Position numbers and translations under genes: made by a program. DNA of 64,000 bases from UBA7330 sp965243485 (GTDB lineage Bacteria > Bacteroidota > Bacteroidia > Cytophagales > Cyclobacteriaceae): the NCBI GenBank assembly GCA_965243485.1, contig CBDEVP010000001.1, positions 2,108,001-2,172,000 of the forward strand, in the 5' to 3' direction. This document shows positions 14,725-23,687 of the stretch, piece by piece. A model generated the notes under the pieces. The model was not told where the DNA came from and did no database searches. It saw only the letters and a program-made list of their open reading frames with translations. Every line of letters starts with the position of its first letter. Positions within the stretch are counted from its first letter, which is position 1.

Positions 14725-16275
14725 ATGAGATTTATAGTAATCATATTTGGGCTGCTTCTTTCCGGTTGTGTTGAAAAAGCTCAAAACTGGCCTCAGCCAT
14801 CGGGACCTCATGGTAACTGGCAGGTCAAAACTGATCAGGAACCTCCTGTTTCCTTTAGTGTATCTGAAAAGAACAACATTCTCTGGACAAGTACTTTGCC
14901 CGAAGGAGGCCAAAGCGGGATTATTGTCTGGGAGGATCATATTTTTCTTTCCATCATGAAACCAGCGCAGAGTGAAGAAATAGATGACCTGATGGGTTCG
15001 GATATTGTAGCACTTTGTCTGGATGCCAGTGATGGATCCATCCTCTGGCAATCAGAAATAAAGGGAAGCGTGAAAAGCCCTTACATGTATGGTTTTAGTG
15101 ACTCCACCACTCCCGGGCCGGTGACAGACGGTGAGAAAGTCTGGTTTTTCAATGCCAGCGGAAATATCACCTGTTTTGATTTTGATGGTAATAAACTTTG
15201 GGAACGAGACTGGCATCCCATTGAAGAGCTAAACGGCATCGAGTTTCCTTTTAACAAACAATTTGAGCCTTTTCTGACCGGAGATATCCTGGTGAATATG
15301 GAACCCTACCTGGAAAAAGATGGTGAACGGGAATACGGATGGAATTATTTGTTTGGGCTCGACAAAAACACTGGAGAAGTTCGATGGGTTTCCGAAGACG
15401 GACTCACCCATTACAATACCCCTTTTTATTCGTCGGATATGCTCGGAAAACCCACCGTATTGATCGGCAGGGGAGGTCACCACCAGGTACCGGAAGCCCC
15501 CAAAGGATACTCCATGATCGATTTGAAGGAAGGGAAAAGAATCTGGAGATATAAAACTGAAGTTGGCCAGGCCCTGTATCACTCAACTTTCAATGAAAAA
15601 TACGCGGTCTGGTATACGGAATCAGAAAATGAGCTACATGTGCTAGATCCCCAGAATGGTGAACTCATCAAAAAAATATCTCTTGTTGATGATGTGGAGC
15701 TTCGGCTATATGATACACTTAATAATGAATATGCCTATCAAAGTGAAGCCAACTATCAGGACCAAAGTGGATTGAATGTCTTTCCCGGCTGGTATACTAA
15801 TATGATCATTGACGATCAGCTTTTCTTTATGTGTTTCAAAAAGGGGCGATACAGAAACAATATCGGTCCGGAATACAGCTTTGCCAGGGTAAATTTGAAT
15901 ACAGGGCGTGTGGAATATTTGGAAGTACCTGTGTATAGCGATAGTCAGCAAACCATCTGGCATCAGAATCTTGAAACGAAGACTGTGAATTCCAGGGGCC
16001 TTGACGTTTCTCAGGATAAGCGTTCCAGGAGAGATGGCTGGCACTGGTGTTTCAATGGCAATCCGATTGCCATCAATAACAAGATCTATTATACAACCAT
16101 GCTGGGGGTATGTTATGTGATTGATTCTGAAACAGCAGATTTCGATAAAGAAGCATTGATCAGTGTGAATGACCTGGGCCCACTGGGGAAAACGTGGTCA
16201 CTCAATACACCTTCTTTTGCTGATGGACGATTGTATCATCGAACACTCAGGGAATTGATCTGTATTGGGAAATGA
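14725..16275 (+). CDS. PQQ-like beta-propeller lipoprotein
   Basis: About 516 residues. The ATG at 14725 is preferred over one 33 bases upstream because it gives a clean lipoprotein signal (LLSGC) and an 11-bp gap after the PepSY stop. The protein is built from repeats of the PQQ-binding-like propeller type (ALCLDASDGSILWQSEI, LFGLDKNTGEVRWVSEDG, LHVLDPQNGELIKKI). Unlike real quinoprotein dehydrogenases it has no cytochrome domain and no recognisable catalytic Asp set, so it may be a scaffold or binding protein. It is the last gene of the GH5-PepSY run. Confidence 0.85.
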   Translation: MRFIVIIFGLLLSGCVEKAQNWPQPSGPHGNWQVKTDQEPPVSFSVSEKNNILWTSTLPEGGQSGIIVWEDHIFLSIMKPAQSEEIDDLMGSDIVALCLDASDGSILWQSEIKGSVKSPYMYGFSDSTTPGPVTDGEKVWFFNASGNITCFDFDGNKLWERDWHPIEELNGIEFPFNKQFEPFLTGDILVNMEPYLEKDGEREYGWNYLFGLDKNTGEVRWVSEDGLTHYNTPFYSSDMLGKPTVLIGRGGHHQVPEAPKGYSMIDLKEGKRIWRYKTEVGQALYHSTFNEKYAVWYTESENELHVLDPQNGELIKKISLVDDVELRLYDTLNNEYAYQSEANYQDQSGLNVFPGWYTNMIIDDQLFFMCFKKGRYRNNIGPEYSFARVNLNTGRVEYLEVPVYSDSQQTIWHQNLETKTVNSRGLDVSQDKRSRRDGWHWCFNGNPIAINNKIYYTTMLGVCYVIDSETADFDKEALISVNDLGPLGKTWSLNTPSFADGRLYHRTLRELICIGK

Positions 16276-16277
16276 AT

Positions 16278-16323
16278 TTTACCTATTGTTTTTACATCTT
16301 GAATTTTATTTCAATTAGGTAAA
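16278..16323 (+). terminator. Weak stem-loop after the propeller gene
   Basis: TTTACCTA (16278-16285) pairs with TAGGTAAA (16316-16323) across a 30-nt loop, followed by A-rich rather than T-rich DNA. It may mark the operon's end, but this is a weak call. Confidence 0.3.
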
Positions 16324-16351
16324 GAAAAATTACTAGTTTTATTCAACCAAC

Positions 16352-17455
16352 ATGATCACAACCCCAGCCACCCAGGATCCCCAAAAACGTTTGCTTTCCC
16401 TCGATTTTATGCGGGGGTTCATCATGGTGCTGCTCGCCATTGAAGCGGCCGGTTTGTATCATCTCACGGAGTATACAGACGGGGTCATCCATGCTTTTTT
16501 CGTGCAGTTCCACCATCATCCGTGGAACGGTCTGCGCTTCTGGGACCTTATCCAGCCCGGATTCATGTTTATTGCCGGTACAGCCATGGCTTTTTCGCTG
16601 AATAAGCAATATGCCATGGGCCGCAGTTGGAACGATTCATTCAAAAAGGCCTTACGAAGGTCAGGATGGTTGTTTTTCTGGGGAGTGCTGGACTATGCGG
16701 TGAGGGGAGATCAGCTTTCCTTCGAATTGTGGAATGTGCTCACCCAGCTTTCTTTTACCATGTTGGTAGCATTCCTCATTTTCAGATGGACCTACACACA
16801 GCAGATCCTGGTTTGTGTGGGATTACTTTTACTCACAGAGGGACTTTATCGCTTCACCAACATTCCGGGATTTGATCAGCCATTCACCGATCAGCATAAT
16901 TTTGGTAACTGGATGGATCTTGTCCTGATGAATAAGATCAACAAAGGCGGATGGGTAGCCATCAACTGTCTCCCGACCGCGGTCCATACCATCGGCGGGG
17001 CGCTCGTTGGCAAGTGGATCCTCAACAATAAAGGTCAGATCAAACCTGTGCTTATCTGGGGGCTGATCACCCTGGTGATTGGCTATCTGCAGGACTCGAC
17101 GGGGCTTACTCCAATCATCAAAAGAATTGCGACGACCTCGTTTACTCTTTCATCTCTGGGATGGTGTATTCTCGGGCTGGCTTTTTGTTACTGGTGGATC
17201 GACATGAAGGATCACAAAAAATACCTGAAGTTTTTCACCATTGTAGGGATGAATTCCATCTTTATCTACGTGACTTTTGAGATTGTGGGTAACCGATGGC
17301 TGCATGGATATATCCAAACGATCACAGACAATATTACGGGTTGGGTAGGCACACCGGAAGCTCTGCAGGTGATCATCAGTTCGGCATGTATTTTCGGTAT
17401 TTACTGGTACCTGTGCTACTGGCTGTATCAGAAAAAGATCTTCTTCAAATTATAG
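16352..17455 (+). CDS. NagX/DUF5009-type membrane acyltransferase-like protein
   Basis: A 367-residue protein with about ten transmembrane helices. The N-terminal RLLSLDFMRGFIMVLLAIE, with D and R in the first helix, and the WDLIQPGFMFIAGTAMAFS motif are marks of the heparan-alpha-glucosaminide N-acetyltransferase-like (NagX, DUF5009) group. GWVAINCLPTAVHTIGGALVGKW follows in the middle. Relatives acetylate amino sugars at the membrane or are transporters linked to aminosugar use. The activity here is unproved. The gene ends inside the stop of the convergent TlpA-like gene. Confidence 0.85.
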   Translation: MITTPATQDPQKRLLSLDFMRGFIMVLLAIEAAGLYHLTEYTDGVIHAFFVQFHHHPWNGLRFWDLIQPGFMFIAGTAMAFSLNKQYAMGRSWNDSFKKALRRSGWLFFWGVLDYAVRGDQLSFELWNVLTQLSFTMLVAFLIFRWTYTQQILVCVGLLLLTEGLYRFTNIPGFDQPFTDQHNFGNWMDLVLMNKINKGGWVAINCLPTAVHTIGGALVGKWILNNKGQIKPVLIWGLITLVIGYLQDSTGLTPIIKRIATTSFTLSSLGWCILGLAFCYWWIDMKDHKKYLKFFTIVGMNSIFIYVTFEIVGNRWLHGYIQTITDNITGWVGTPEALQVIISSACIFGIYWYLCYWLYQKKIFFKL

Positions 17456-18010
17456 CTCTTCCAGAAACGTCCTGAATTTCTTTGTATCGTACTTGGCCAT
17501 CCCATGCCTGGTCACCACGATTTCACCTTCAGGTGAGATCACATAAGTAGTCGGGATACTTCTGGGGTTATAGACGGACGGGAGAGAGGAGGCCAGAAAA
17601 TACACAGGGAACTCAAATTCTTTTTTTCTGACAAAGGCTCTGGCCTTTTCCCTGTTATCATCCAGGGAGATCATGACAAATGCCGTATGATCGCCCGCTT
17701 TTTCATAGAGATCATGAATATCCGGCATTTCCGCGATACAGGGGGGACACCAGGTGGCCCAGAAATTGATGAATACTTTCTGATCGCGAAATTCTTCGAA
17801 GGACTTCTTATTCCCTTCAAGGTCTTCCAGCATAAACTGGTAGGAGGCCGGTGTGCCCGTTTCTTCAAGGTCAGGGGTGATGATGCCTGAAGCCAGGATC
17901 ACGCGCTGGATCTGACCGATTACCTGGGTGTGTAGTCCCGTGACGTAAAGTGTGGCTCCTACCACCAGGATGATGGACCACTCTATGATTTCCCTGCGTT
18001 TCAGTTTCAT
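17450..18010 (-). CDS. TlpA-type membrane-anchored thioredoxin
   Basis: A 186-residue protein with an N-terminal anchor helix (residues 11-32) and a periplasmic thioredoxin domain. The active site is WCPPC (C88-C91) in FINFWATWCPPC; the cis-Pro is in SIPTTYVI. Known role of the group: thiol reduction for cytochrome c assembly or other envelope proteins. The start at 18010 is chosen over longer readings because MKLKRREIIEW gives a basic end before the anchor. The 3' end overlaps the DUF5009 gene by six bases. Confidence 0.9.
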   Translation of the reverse strand: MKLKRREIIEWSIILVVGATLYVTGLHTQVIGQIQRVILASGIITPDLEETGTPASYQFMLEDLEGNKKSFEEFRDQKVFINFWATWCPPCIAEMPDIHDLYEKAGDHTAFVMISLDDNREKARAFVRKKEFEFPVYFLASSLPSVYNPRSIPTTYVISPEGEIVVTRHGMAKYDTKKFRTFLEEL

Positions 18011-18140
18011 TGTATAAAATTTAATAATCAGTACGGAATCACGCTGAAATAGATATCCGGAACTTCTATTTTTGAGGCAGATGACTGGTAAGAGACAAAA
18101 GTCCGGAAATATTGTAGTCGTTGGATCGTTGATGCAGGTA

Positions 18141-18602
18141 ATGAAAAAAAGCTGTGTGATTATCCTGGCAGCTTTTATGATGGGCTGCCAGGAGGAAAAT
18201 CTTCCCATAGGATTGTATGACTACCAGGTTGTCAGGTTGCTGGCCAGCGACAGCGCGAAGGTCTGGTTCAGGACGCAGTATGTGGAAAATGGAGCAGTTA
18301 CCCCGATAGAAACTTGCCGGGATAGTATCTATGGGTCTTTTGTGCTCCATGAAAGATACCCACAAGTGGATTCAGCTTACTATTATGAGATCATTCCCAA
18401 ATCTGATTGTTCCGCATTTGATACCCTCATCATCGGAAAATTTGCTGCTTCTTCAGTGAGTAATGTTTTCACTGATTCTTTGAATTTCGGGGATGGACCG
18501 GTTGATTTCATGATCATAGACAACATTACCTCCAGGTTTACCAGGCTGGATTATCAACGGGCCGGCGTCAATGTCAGCGCTTCATTCGAGGCTGTTCAAT
18601 AA
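18141..18602 (+). CDS. Small lipoprotein of unknown function
   Basis: About 153 residues starting MKKSCVIILAAFMMGCQEE, a clear lipoprotein signal with Cys16. The rest is beta-rich, with paired Tyr motifs (LYDYQVVRLLASDSAKVW, DSAYYYEIIPKSD) that resemble small lipocalin-like lipoproteins. I do not recognise a family. An ATG nine bases upstream is possible. It is divergent from the TlpA-like gene and its stop overlaps that of rsmE by seven bases. Confidence 0.75.
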   Translation: MKKSCVIILAAFMMGCQEENLPIGLYDYQVVRLLASDSAKVWFRTQYVENGAVTPIETCRDSIYGSFVLHERYPQVDSAYYYEIIPKSDCSAFDTLIIGKFAASSVSNVFTDSLNFGDGPVDFMIIDNITSRFTRLDYQRAGVNVSASFEAVQ

Positions 18603-19294
18603 TCATTCACAATGTTTACTACGTGGCAGGCCATCAGGCCGGCAGTCTCGGTTCTGAAAGTGTTATGACCCAGCGAAACAGGGGTGAAGCCGGCAGCCAA
18701 AGCCGCAGATATTTCCGCCTCTGAAAAGTCACCCTCCGGACCAATTAAGATAGTTACCGGATGCCCCGGGGTCGCCAGGTCCTTCAAATGCCGGAGATCT
18801 TCTTTTACCACGGCAATGAATCTATTGTCTGTTGAATGAATATTTTTAATTAATTCGCTAAAGCGGATAAGCGGATTTATCTGCATGAGATATCCGCTTT
18901 TGGACTGTTTCATGGCGCTGATGGCTTTCTTTTCCAGCCTATCTGTCTTCAGTTTAGGTCGCTCACTGTGTTGTGTAAGGACAAAGGTGATCTCATCGAT
19001 CCCCAGTTCCCCCAGTTTTTCCACCATCCATTCCATCCGGTCTGTGCTTTTGGTAGGTGCAATGGCCAGGTGAATCCTGAAAGGCTTTTGCGGAATGTTT
19101 TTCTGTTCAAGTATTTCCAGCTCGCATCGATCTTTGTCTACCAGCGATATCCTGGTGATAAAGTAGTTTCCGGCTCCGTCAAAAATGCCGATCTGATCTC
19201 CTTTTTTCCTGCGTAGCACCCTGATACAATGCCTGAATTCATCACCTTCCAGCACAGGCCGGTCGGAAATGTCCGGTAGATAGAAATCATCCAT
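18596..19294 (-). CDS. rsmE: 16S rRNA (uracil-1498-N3)-methyltransferase RsmE
   Basis: A 232-residue SPOUT methyltransferase of normal length. It shows the N-terminal PUA-like part (EGDEFRHCIRVLRRKKGDQIGIFDG) and the knotted SAM site with IGPEGDFSEAEI and LGHNTFRTETAGL. It methylates U1498 of 16S rRNA with SAM. The gene shares a single base with the end of the upstream exported-protein gene, so the two are co-transcribed. Confidence 0.95.
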   Translation of the reverse strand: MDDFYLPDISDRPVLEGDEFRHCIRVLRRKKGDQIGIFDGAGNYFITRISLVDKDRCELEILEQKNIPQKPFRIHLAIAPTKSTDRMEWMVEKLGELGIDEITFVLTQHSERPKLKTDRLEKKAISAMKQSKSGYLMQINPLIRFSELIKNIHSTDNRFIAVVKEDLRHLKDLATPGHPVTILIGPEGDFSEAEISAALAAGFTPVSLGHNTFRTETAGLMACHVVNIVNDY

Positions 19295-19770
19295 TAAGTT
19301 TCCAGGTCATCAAATAATTTGCGATAGATCTTTTTGATCATTTTGCCGATTTTTTTGTCTTCGACCAGTAATCCGTAAATGTTGGAGGTGAAAAGCCGTT
19401 CATTGTACTCCGAATCAAAAATATCTATGGTGATCTCAGCAACCACATCCTGGGCCAGCGGGCCTTCAGGACGTTGAAAGCCAATTGGAAGGGTATCTAC
19501 CTGAAAATGATAGTCGAAATAGATATCTCCGTCTTTTTCTACACTATTCAGGTCAGCCTTTTGCATCCTTTCATGTAGTTTCTCCACCAAAAGCCTGGTT
19601 CTTAGACTGAAGTCATGTGCCACATCCCGTCCGTTTAGCTTGAATGAATTGATGTGATAGGTATCAAAAGGACTGAAATCAGTTTCAAAATAGTTGAAGC
19701 GGATCAGAGGCTCCTGTGCGAAACCAACAAATCCGAGCAGGAATAATATAAATGTATAGACAATCTTCAT
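19294..19770 (-). CDS. Exported protein of unknown function
   Basis: About 158 residues with a signal peptide (MKIVYTFILFLLGFVGFAQ). The start at 19770 is chosen for this signal. The mature part begins with a strand and DFSPFDTYHIN, then a helix (LRTRLLVEKLHERMQKADL) and IYFDYHFQVDT, a layout that recalls DUF4136 lipoproteins, but the match is too weak to assert. It directly precedes rsmE on the same strand, sharing one base. Confidence 0.7.
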   Translation of the reverse strand: MKIVYTFILFLLGFVGFAQEPLIRFNYFETDFSPFDTYHINSFKLNGRDVAHDFSLRTRLLVEKLHERMQKADLNSVEKDGDIYFDYHFQVDTLPIGFQRPEGPLAQDVVAEITIDIFDSEYNERLFTSNIYGLLVEDKKIGKMIKKIYRKLFDDLET

Positions 19771-19830
19771 GAATTCTGATTTGGGCTCAATATAACAAAG
19801 TGTTAGTATATTCCTTTGATTTTCGATCAT

Positions 19831-20676
19831 ATGAGGACTTTGTCATTTGTCATTTTCATTCTTCTTTCTGTTTCCTGCATAGATTTCAGATACACCGGAA
19901 AGGAGATGACCGATTTCCTGGAAAAGCATGGTGAAAAACTACACGCTGATACCATTACCATCAACGATCAGAACATTCATTACGTATTTTCGGACCTGGG
20001 ACGTGAAGTGCTGGTGGTATTTGTTCATGGTTCCCCGGGTTCATGGAATGCTTTCTCGGGATACCTTACCACAGACAGTCTGCTTCAAAAATATGACATG
20101 ATATCCATCGACAGGCCCGGCTTTGGGTTCTCAGATTATGGACTGGCAGAACCCTCCATCAGAAACCAGGCATTCCTGATGAATGAGGTGTTGAAGACAT
20201 TTGAGCACAGGGTCAAGATCCTTGTCGGGCACTCGCTGGGCGGGCCGGTGATCGCCCGAATGGCTATGGACAGTCCTCAGCTGGCACAGGGCCTGCTCTT
20301 TTTGGCACCATCCATCGACCCGGAGATGGAAAAGTATGAGTGGTACCGGACCTGGATCAAGACACGGCTCGGAGATCTGGTTACACCGACAGATTTCTGG
20401 GTGAGCAATGAAGAGATCATCGGATTGAAAAAGGAGCTGGAGGAGATGCTTCCGCTGTGGGGGAAAATCAACGTGCCCTGCATCGTGGTCCATGGCACAA
20501 AAGATGCTTTCGTACCGGTCGAAAATGCACGGTTTGCTCAGCGGATGATCAAGGATTCTCTGATTACTGTAAGGTACCTGGAAGGTGTCAGGCACTTCAT
20601 CCCCTGGACCCATGCCACCGAGATTGTGAATGCCATCGACGATCTTGTGGCAGATACTTATTCCTCAGGATTGTGA
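19831..20676 (+). CDS. Alpha/beta hydrolase, lipoprotein-like
   Basis: About 281 residues starting MRTLSFVIFILLSVSC, so probably a lipoprotein. The fold marks are clear: oxyanion strand FVHGSPGSW, nucleophile Ser in VGHSLGGPV, acid Asp in HGTKDAFVP and His in GVRHFIPW. The substrate is unknown. The ATG at 19831 follows a head-to-head gap of 60 bp. Its 3' end overlaps the convergent YwqK-repeat gene by 19 bases. Confidence 0.85.
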   Translation: MRTLSFVIFILLSVSCIDFRYTGKEMTDFLEKHGEKLHADTITINDQNIHYVFSDLGREVLVVFVHGSPGSWNAFSGYLTTDSLLQKYDMISIDRPGFGFSDYGLAEPSIRNQAFLMNEVLKTFEHRVKILVGHSLGGPVIARMAMDSPQLAQGLLFLAPSIDPEMEKYEWYRTWIKTRLGDLVTPTDFWVSNEEIIGLKKELEEMLPLWGKINVPCIVVHGTKDAFVPVENARFAQRMIKDSLITVRYLEGVRHFIPWTHATEIVNAIDDLVADTYSSGL

Positions 20677-21983
20677 TTGATCACTTTTGTGAGCCTGCCT
20701 CTTGTATTGTAGTAATTCCAGCGGCCGGTCATCTTGCCGTCCACATATTTTCCCTGCGCTGCCAATGAACCGTTTTCATGATACTGCTTCCAGGTGCCGT
20801 CCCGTTCACCATTGGAATACGAGCCGGCTTCCCTGATCACACCATTGGGGAAGTAAGCATTGTATTCACCCTGCAAAAGGCCGTTGACATAGGTGTGGAC
20901 AGTAGAAAGTCTCCCTTCTTCAGTATAGGTTAAAAGCGTTCCGTTTCCGTCTTTCAGGGTACCGGGGTCTTTCTGCTCACCTTTTATGGTATAAAATGGG
21001 GTCACATTCATGAGTTTGCCATTGACCCATTGCTGTTCCTGTTTCAGTTGTTCATTTTCATAAAAGAGCCCCCAAAGACCATCTTTTAGTCCGCTTTCAA
21101 AAGAGCCGATCATTTCGGCCTTGTCCGAGTCGTAGTAATAGATCCATTGACCATTGCGCTCGTCGTTCACAAACGGACCTTCTTCGTTCAGTGAGCCATA
21201 TTCAGTGAAGTATTTCCAGATGCCGGTTTTCTGGTCATTTTCATACTCGCCGATAGCAAAGAGGTTCCCACTCGGATAGAAGTTGACCCATGTGCCGGTT
21301 TTCAGGCCAATTTCGTACTGGCCTTCCACACTGGTCTTACCATCCTCGAAATATTCCCGGTAAGGCCCATGTATCAGCCCGTTCTTATATTGAAATTCCT
21401 TTTCTTTTTCCTTGTTGGGATAATAGGTGATCCATTTGCCGGTTTCAACGCCATAGTTGTACTGTTCCTCGGCTTTGATCCGGTTGTAGCCATAATAATA
21501 AGTCCACTTGCCATGTGGCATGCCGTTTTGATACTTTTTAATGTAGCTGGGAGCGCCATCTGCATAATGCTCAATCCATGTACTGTCTTTTTTACCGTCT
21601 TTGTAATAGCCTTCCAGTGCCAGCACGCTGTTGTCGTAATATTCTTCATACCTGCCGTTGAGTATCCCATCTTTGTAGGTGGTGGTACTGATCAAAAGCC
21701 CGGTATTGTCGAAACGCTGCTGGATACCCTCCTTCTCGCCTTCACTGAAGTTGATGAGCTCTTTGACTTCGCCGTTGGAATAGTAGTAAACCCAAAGGCC
21801 TTCTTTTTTTCCATTTTTGATTTCACCTTTGATGGCTGTGCGGCCATTGTCAAACACCGCTTTGTATAACCCGTCTTTTACCGAATCTTTTTCAAAGACA
21901 TAATCATTGGTGTCTAAATATTGTGCTGAAGTGAGGTGACCCCACCCAAATATCACGAAGAGTAATATGTGAACCCTAGTCAT
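20658..21983 (-). CDS. Exported YwqK/MORN-2 repeat protein
   Basis: A 441-residue protein with a signal peptide (cleavage near TSAQ) and about 17 repeats of about 23 residues with the pattern G-x-x-x-G-x-W-x-x-Y-Y-x-x-G (for example KKEGLWVYYYSNGEVK and ERDGTWKQYHENGSLA). Such proteins are widespread in Bacteroidota. They are often annotated as antitoxin-like, but no toxin is next to this one. The repeats form elongated beta-hairpin sheets, suiting a binding or scaffold role. It precedes the next two minus-strand genes' partner only loosely: the upstream gene ends 2 bp before its start. Confidence 0.85.
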   Translation of the reverse strand: MTRVHILLFVIFGWGHLTSAQYLDTNDYVFEKDSVKDGLYKAVFDNGRTAIKGEIKNGKKEGLWVYYYSNGEVKELINFSEGEKEGIQQRFDNTGLLISTTTYKDGILNGRYEEYYDNSVLALEGYYKDGKKDSTWIEHYADGAPSYIKKYQNGMPHGKWTYYYGYNRIKAEEQYNYGVETGKWITYYPNKEKEKEFQYKNGLIHGPYREYFEDGKTSVEGQYEIGLKTGTWVNFYPSGNLFAIGEYENDQKTGIWKYFTEYGSLNEEGPFVNDERNGQWIYYYDSDKAEMIGSFESGLKDGLWGLFYENEQLKQEQQWVNGKLMNVTPFYTIKGEQKDPGTLKDGNGTLLTYTEEGRLSTVHTYVNGLLQGEYNAYFPNGVIREAGSYSNGERDGTWKQYHENGSLAAQGKYVDGKMTGRWNYYNTRGRLTKVINHNPEE

Positions 21984-21985
21984 AA

Positions 21986-22576
21986 TTATCCAAGCATATT
22001 TAAAAATCGCCTAAAGGTAGTTAACGTAAAATCGCCAAACTCATCCCATTTGTCAATGGATATTTTATTGCTGATCTTGATGAAATCATGAGTTTCTATT
22101 TGATTTTTGATGTTTTTTTCTTCTAATTCTTCAACGGGCAGGTAGTTAGATGGTTCAAAATGATATTCCCAGGGATCTTCATTGACGCAAAAGAAGATTC
22201 CTTTTTCCTTCTTAATCCGTTCCTGAATCTTGTCTCTATAAATAGATAACGTTTCTCCTGCAAGATGAAGGGTGCAGCTCATTTCATTGCCCCACCAAAG
22301 CATGGTACGATAGGCAAAAACCTCGGTTTTTGTGAATAATCTCGGGTAATCCAGCAAGAAGTAAGGAAGTGACTGATAATTTTCTCCTTTCGAGATCTTA
22401 CCTGCGCGCAGGAATGTGCCCCGTGGGAAACGAAAACCCGAAGATTTGATCTCCTGGTGCAGCAAACGTTCGATTTCAGCCAGATGACGGATGACCTTTT
22501 CACTCACCTGCTGCTTCAGCATCAGAAAACGTCGATCTTTTAAAACATTGAGCTCTTCCTGGGTTGGATGATCCAT
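21986..22576 (-). CDS. Conserved protein of unknown function beside fabH
   Basis: A 196-residue cytoplasmic protein without signal or membrane segments. It opens with an acidic helix (PTQEELNVLKDRRFLMLKQQVSEKVIRHLAEIE) and has conserved-looking aromatic stretches: LPYFLLDYPRLF, AYRTMLWWGNEMSCTLHL and DPWEYHFEP. I do not recognise a family. It starts one base after the fabH stop and ends two bases before the YwqK-repeat gene, so the three are probably one transcript. Confidence 0.7.
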   Translation of the reverse strand: MDHPTQEELNVLKDRRFLMLKQQVSEKVIRHLAEIERLLHQEIKSSGFRFPRGTFLRAGKISKGENYQSLPYFLLDYPRLFTKTEVFAYRTMLWWGNEMSCTLHLAGETLSIYRDKIQERIKKEKGIFFCVNEDPWEYHFEPSNYLPVEELEEKNIKNQIETHDFIKISNKISIDKWDEFGDFTLTTFRRFLNMLG

Positions 22577-22577
22577 A

Positions 22578-23585
22578 CTACCACCGGATCAATGCCGAGG
22601 CCCAGGTAAACCCGCTACCAAAGGCGGCGAGACAAACAAGGTCACCCGGTTTGATCTTACCTTCAAGGTGGGCCTCACTCATTGCAAGGGGTATGGAAGC
22701 AGCAGTCGTATTCCCATACCTCATGATGTTATTATACACCTGGTCATCGCTCAGGCCCAGTTTCTTCTGAACAAACTGGCTGATCCTGAGATTGGCCTGA
22801 TGAGGTATGAGCATGTCGATCTTTTCTTTTTCAATCTTATTTTTCTCAAGTGCTTCATGGATGACCTCCTGAAACCTGGTTACCGCATGTTTAAACACAA
22901 AATTCCCGTTCATGTAAGGATAGTAGCTGGTGTCCTCAGGGTCGGCTTCACTCATGATCCTGTCTACCCAGCGATTGGTTGCCGGCCCTATCAGCGCCAG
23001 CTCCCTGGCGTGCTTTCCTTCCGAATGAAGGTGTGTGCTGAGGATGCCTTTGCCTTTTTCTTCAGACCTTGAAAGGACCACAGCACCTGCACCGTCGCCA
23101 AATATGACGGTTACGCCCCGGCCCCGGGTTGTCTTTTCCAATCCTCCGGAATGGTACTCTGATCCGATGAGTAGGATATTTTTATACATGCCCGTTTTGA
23201 TGAACTGATCGGCCACGGATAGTCCATAGACGAAGCCGGAACATTGGTTGCGCACATCCAATGCACCGATTTCACCGATCCCCAGCTGATCCTGCACCTG
23301 AACGCCCGGTCCGGGGAAGTAGTAGTCCGGGCTCAGGGTTGCAAAAATGATAAAGTCGATGTCTTCCGGCTCGAGTCCAGCATTTTTGATAGCGATGCGT
23401 GCGGCCTTGGTGCCCATGGTTGAAGGCATATCATCAGTGTCAGGATCAATCCACCTTCTTTCCTTGATCCCTGTTCGTTCCTGGATCCATTCGTCAGAAG
23501 TATCCATCATTTTTTCCAGGTCATGATTGGTGACTACGCGCTCCGGCACATAGTGGCCAATACCTGTGATTCGGGTGCTATACAT
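22578..23585 (-). CDS. fabH: 3-oxoacyl-ACP synthase III (FabH family)
   Basis: A 335-residue thiolase-fold enzyme with the full Cys-His-Asn triad: C115 (DVRNQCSGF), H262 (LIPHQANLR) and N292 (YGNTTAASIP). FabH condenses acetyl-CoA or another acyl-CoA with malonyl-ACP to start fatty-acid synthesis. The usual rpmF/acc neighbours are missing, so this may be a second copy with another starter unit, perhaps serving a special lipid or polyene (inference). The first gene of a three-gene minus-strand run. Confidence is high for the family and moderate for the housekeeping role. Confidence 0.9.
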   Translation of the reverse strand: MYSTRITGIGHYVPERVVTNHDLEKMMDTSDEWIQERTGIKERRWIDPDTDDMPSTMGTKAARIAIKNAGLEPEDIDFIIFATLSPDYYFPGPGVQVQDQLGIGEIGALDVRNQCSGFVYGLSVADQFIKTGMYKNILLIGSEYHSGGLEKTTRGRGVTVIFGDGAGAVVLSRSEEKGKGILSTHLHSEGKHARELALIGPATNRWVDRIMSEADPEDTSYYPYMNGNFVFKHAVTRFQEVIHEALEKNKIEKEKIDMLIPHQANLRISQFVQKKLGLSDDQVYNNIMRYGNTTAASIPLAMSEAHLEGKIKPGDLVCLAAFGSGFTWASALIRW

Positions 23586-23687
23586 GGTTGTTTATTTTAA
23601 TTAAAGTTAATAAAGTGGGCAAACAATCCTCCAAAAATGTAAAAACGGCAGTCATTAAAGCAATGTTCAGAAATTTTGGATGAGGTA

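Noticed and set aside
21369..21869. 166-codon open frame on the plus strand
   Set aside because: It lies fully inside the YwqK-repeat gene on the other strand and reads as the antisense of Tyr/Gly-rich repeats; no start region or protein features.
20658..21983. YwqK-repeat protein as antitoxin of a toxin-antitoxin pair
   Set aside because: No toxin-like small gene is adjacent; the antitoxin label is an annotation habit, and the signal peptide argues against it.
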